In this document: positions 62,701-64,000 of the stretch, in pieces
How the letters are laid out: each line of letters starts with the position of its first letter
How positions within the stretch are numbered: position 1 is the stretch's first letter
Origin: Neorhizobium tomejilense
GTDB taxonomy: Bacteria; Pseudomonadota; Alphaproteobacteria; Rhizobiales; Rhizobiaceae
Assembly (NCBI GenBank): GCA_002968845.1
Contig: PVBG01000011.1
Span: forward strand, 1-64,000
Direction of reading: 5' to 3'
Length of the DNA: 64,000 nucleotides
Program-made: the position numbers and the translations under genes
Notes under the pieces: model-generated
What the model saw: the letters and a program-made list of their open reading frames with translations, nothing else
The model's database searches: none
What the model was told of the DNA's origin: nothing

Positions 62701-62718
62701 CATGCAACCGGTTGCATG
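62701..62718. promoter_or_regulatory. Perfect LacI-type operator between lacI-family gene and nagB-like gene
   Basis: CATGCAACCGGTTGCATG is an 18-bp perfect palindrome with the central CCGG and TGCAA half-sites typical of LacI-family operators. It overlaps the end of a TTGACA -35 (62697-62702) of the amino-sugar operon and lies 118 nt from the regulator start. Repression of both genes is the natural inference. Confidence 0.85.
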
Positions 62719-62757
62719 GAAGTCTTCGGTCAATAAGAACAAGGGGAACTGCAACGG

Positions 62758-62805
62758 ATGCGGCCATTCTATAGCGCTGCGCGCCGCCGGCTTCCCATGG
62801 CATGA
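62758..62805 (+). CDS. Possible 15-residue leader peptide coupled to the nagB-like gene
   Basis: ATG at 62758, with AAGGGG 11 nt upstream, opens a 15-codon frame, MRPFYSAARRRLPMA, whose TGA (62803-62805) overlaps the ATG of the nagB-like gene (62802). The nagB-like ATG itself has no ribosome site. Re-initiation after the leader would explain its translation. The peptide may have no function of its own, or the frame may be fortuitous. Confidence 0.4.
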   Translation: MRPFYSAARRRLPMA

Positions 62806-63608
62806 ACATGGAGACTGCGTTGACCATCGCCACCGCCCATCGTCCTTCGCCGGAAACGCGGCGGACCTTCGACCGCCTCTCGGTCGAAAGCTTTGCAACA
62901 CGGGCCGAGATGGGTGCCGCTGCCGCCGCCGACATTGCCGCCGCCTTGGTCGAGCGCCTCGCGAGCCAAGCCGGGGTCAGAATGATCTTCGCCGCCGCCC
63001 CCAGCCAGGCCGACATGCTGAAGGCGCTCTGCGCCGCGTCGGGCATCGACTGGGGCCGCGTCACCGCCTTCCACATGGACGAATATATCGGCCTGTCGCC
63101 GTCCTCGCCGGCGCGTTTCGTCAACTGGCTGGACGAACATGTGTTCGCCAAGTTGCCGTTCGCCGCCGTGCATCGCATCACCCCCGAGCCGGATGCGGGC
63201 GCCGAAGTGCGCCGTTATTCCGATCTGCTGAACGAAGGGCCGATCGATTTCGTCTGCCTCGGCATCGGCGTCAACGGCCATATTGCCTTCAACGACCCGC
63301 CGGTCGCCGATTTCAACGACCCGCTGGACGTCAAGATCGTCGAACTGGATGATATCTGCCGCCAGCAGCAGGTCGATGACGACTGCTTTTCCGATCTTGC
63401 TTCAGTGCCGAACGAAGCGATCACGCTGACCGTGCCGCGCCTGCTCAGGGCCGACCGGATGTTTTGCGTGGTGCCGGGCGCCGTCAAACGCGATGCCGTT
63501 TCGAAAACGCTCTACGGCCCGCTGACCACCGAATGCCCGGCAAGCGTCCTGCGTTTCCACGCCGCCTGCACCCTTTATATCGACAAGGACTCCGACCCCG
63601 ATGCCTGA
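62802..63608 (+). CDS. Glucosamine-6-phosphate deaminase / 6-phosphogluconolactonase family protein
   Basis: The 268-residue protein is of the NagB family. It has VTAFHMDEYIGLSPSSPARF (NagB: MDEYVGL, with the catalytic Asp) and CLGIGVNGHIAFNDPPVADF (the GHIAFN motif with catalytic His). The phosphate loop differs from NagB: AAAPSQADMLKAL where NagB has a TGSTP-like loop, so the substrate may be a variant amino-sugar phosphate. It lies under LacI-family control and overlaps the downstream SIS gene by 8 nt. An alternative start is ATG 62808. Confidence 0.87.
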   Translation: MNMETALTIATAHRPSPETRRTFDRLSVESFATRAEMGAAAAADIAAALVERLASQAGVRMIFAAAPSQADMLKALCAASGIDWGRVTAFHMDEYIGLSPSSPARFVNWLDEHVFAKLPFAAVHRITPEPDAGAEVRRYSDLLNEGPIDFVCLGIGVNGHIAFNDPPVADFNDPLDVKIVELDDICRQQQVDDDCFSDLASVPNEAITLTVPRLLRADRMFCVVPGAVKRDAVSKTLYGPLTTECPASVLRFHAACTLYIDKDSDPDA

Positions 63609-64000
63609 TCATCCCGTCATCGATGCGGACGCGCTCTGCGAAGGTTATCTTGCCTCGACCCATGCCCTGATGCGCCGGGTTCTGGAGGAAGAAAAGGCCC
63701 CTCTCGACCAGGCGGCGGCAAAACTCGCCGATCAGATCGCCGCCGATCGGCTGGTGCATATCTACGGCCCCGGCGGCCATTCCAATCTCGCCTCGCAGGA
63801 GGTCTTTTTCCGCGCCGGCGGGCTGATGCATATCAGCGCCATCCTCGACGAGGGCACGCTGCTCTCGAACGGTGCGCTCCGCTCCATGGCGATCGAGCGC
63901 ACGCCCGGCTACGGCAAGGTGGTGATATCAAACCAGCGGCTGGGAGATGCCGACCTGCTGATCCTCGTCAACGCCTACGGCATCAATGCCGCGCTGATCG
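63601..64000 (+). CDS. SIS-domain sugar-phosphate isomerase (3' end cut by the window)
   Basis: The first 133 residues are present. They show the SIS-type start LCEGYLASTHALMRRVLEEE and the phosphosugar-binding strand RLVHIYGPGGHSNLASQEVF, then LLSNGALRSMAIERTPGYGK. The frame is open to the end of the window. It begins 8 nt inside the nagB-like gene, so the two enzymes are translationally coupled and probably handle the same amino-sugar phosphate. The full length is not visible. Confidence 0.83.
   Translation, partial: MPDHPVIDADALCEGYLASTHALMRRVLEEEKAPLDQAAAKLADQIAADRLVHIYGPGGHSNLASQEVFFRAGGLMHISAILDEGTLLSNGALRSMAIERTPGYGKVVISNQRLGDADLLILVNAYGINAALI

Noticed and set aside
1..64000. CRISPR arrays, tRNA or rRNA genes, insertion sequences and phage genes
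   Set aside because: No regularly spaced repeats, cloverleaf-like segments, transposase motifs or phage structural genes were seen on reading the intergenic regions; a tRNA or CRISPR scan would confirm.

Overview
This window looks like chromosomal DNA from an alphaproteobacterium of the Rhizobiaceae (Rhizobium / Neorhizobium / Agrobacterium group). The evidence is its high GC content, mostly ATG/GTG starts with GGAG-type ribosome sites, and several families typical of that order: DUF6101, DUF1217, tandem BA14K proteins, a DUF1850-TRAP/TAXI transporter, BioMNY, and a rhizobial mosaic palindromic repeat. No rRNA, tRNA, CRISPR array, insertion sequence or phage was seen. Species cannot be fixed from the sequence alone.

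Layout. 0-9.4 kb: glyS, a toxin-antitoxin pair whose toxin is broken by an in-frame stop, two near-twin chemoreceptor genes with identical signalling halves, a secreted small protein and purD. 9.5-22.7 kb: a small unknown gene, tex, cfa, an OmpV-like porin, ubiA-like, DUF6101, a large repeated DUF1217 protein, then a minus-strand run of Sua5, a D-2-hydroxyacid-type FAD dehydrogenase and a ModE-like HTH protein, and a conserved unknown. 22.9-25.7 kb: a cobalamin riboswitch placed in front of a glycine-betaine-demethylase-like Rieske oxygenase, then two BA14K genes. 25.7-32.5 kb: a ZntB/CorA transporter, a MazEF-type pair with a perfect palindromic operator, an acyl-CoA dehydrogenase / crotonase pair behind a LiuR-like operator, an Arg-Asp-rich secreted protein, and the RNA methyltransferase pair rlmD-like / tlyA.

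32.6-46.6 kb: a third chemoreceptor, DUF4424, cytochrome b561-YceI, a 2OG-Fe(II) oxygenase, dxs, pirin, an orphan HepT-like protein with a degenerate motif, a TAXI-TRAP transporter carrying a palindromic repeat between receptor and permease, xseB and a histone-deacetylase-like hydrolase. 46.7-50.3 kb: a thioesterase, the biotin transporter bioMNY and a YcaQ-type DNA glycosylase homologue. 50.3-59.1 kb: a tightly coupled operon glgE - treS/maltokinase fusion - glgB, which encodes the trehalose-to-glucan (GlgE) pathway; GlgE has an extra degenerate amylase-like N-terminal half. 59.3-64 kb: an orphan Bug-type receptor, a cupin, DUF3175, and a LacI regulator divergent from an amino-sugar phosphate operon (NagB-like plus SIS), with a perfect 18-bp operator between them.

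Most genes are housekeeping or transport genes. The items most worth a second look are the B12 riboswitch before a betaine-demethylase-like gene, the chemoreceptor pair with a 383-bp identical tract, the toxin genes that appear to have lost activity while their antitoxin or context remains, the pseudo-amylase half of GlgE, and the six-repeat DUF1217 protein.
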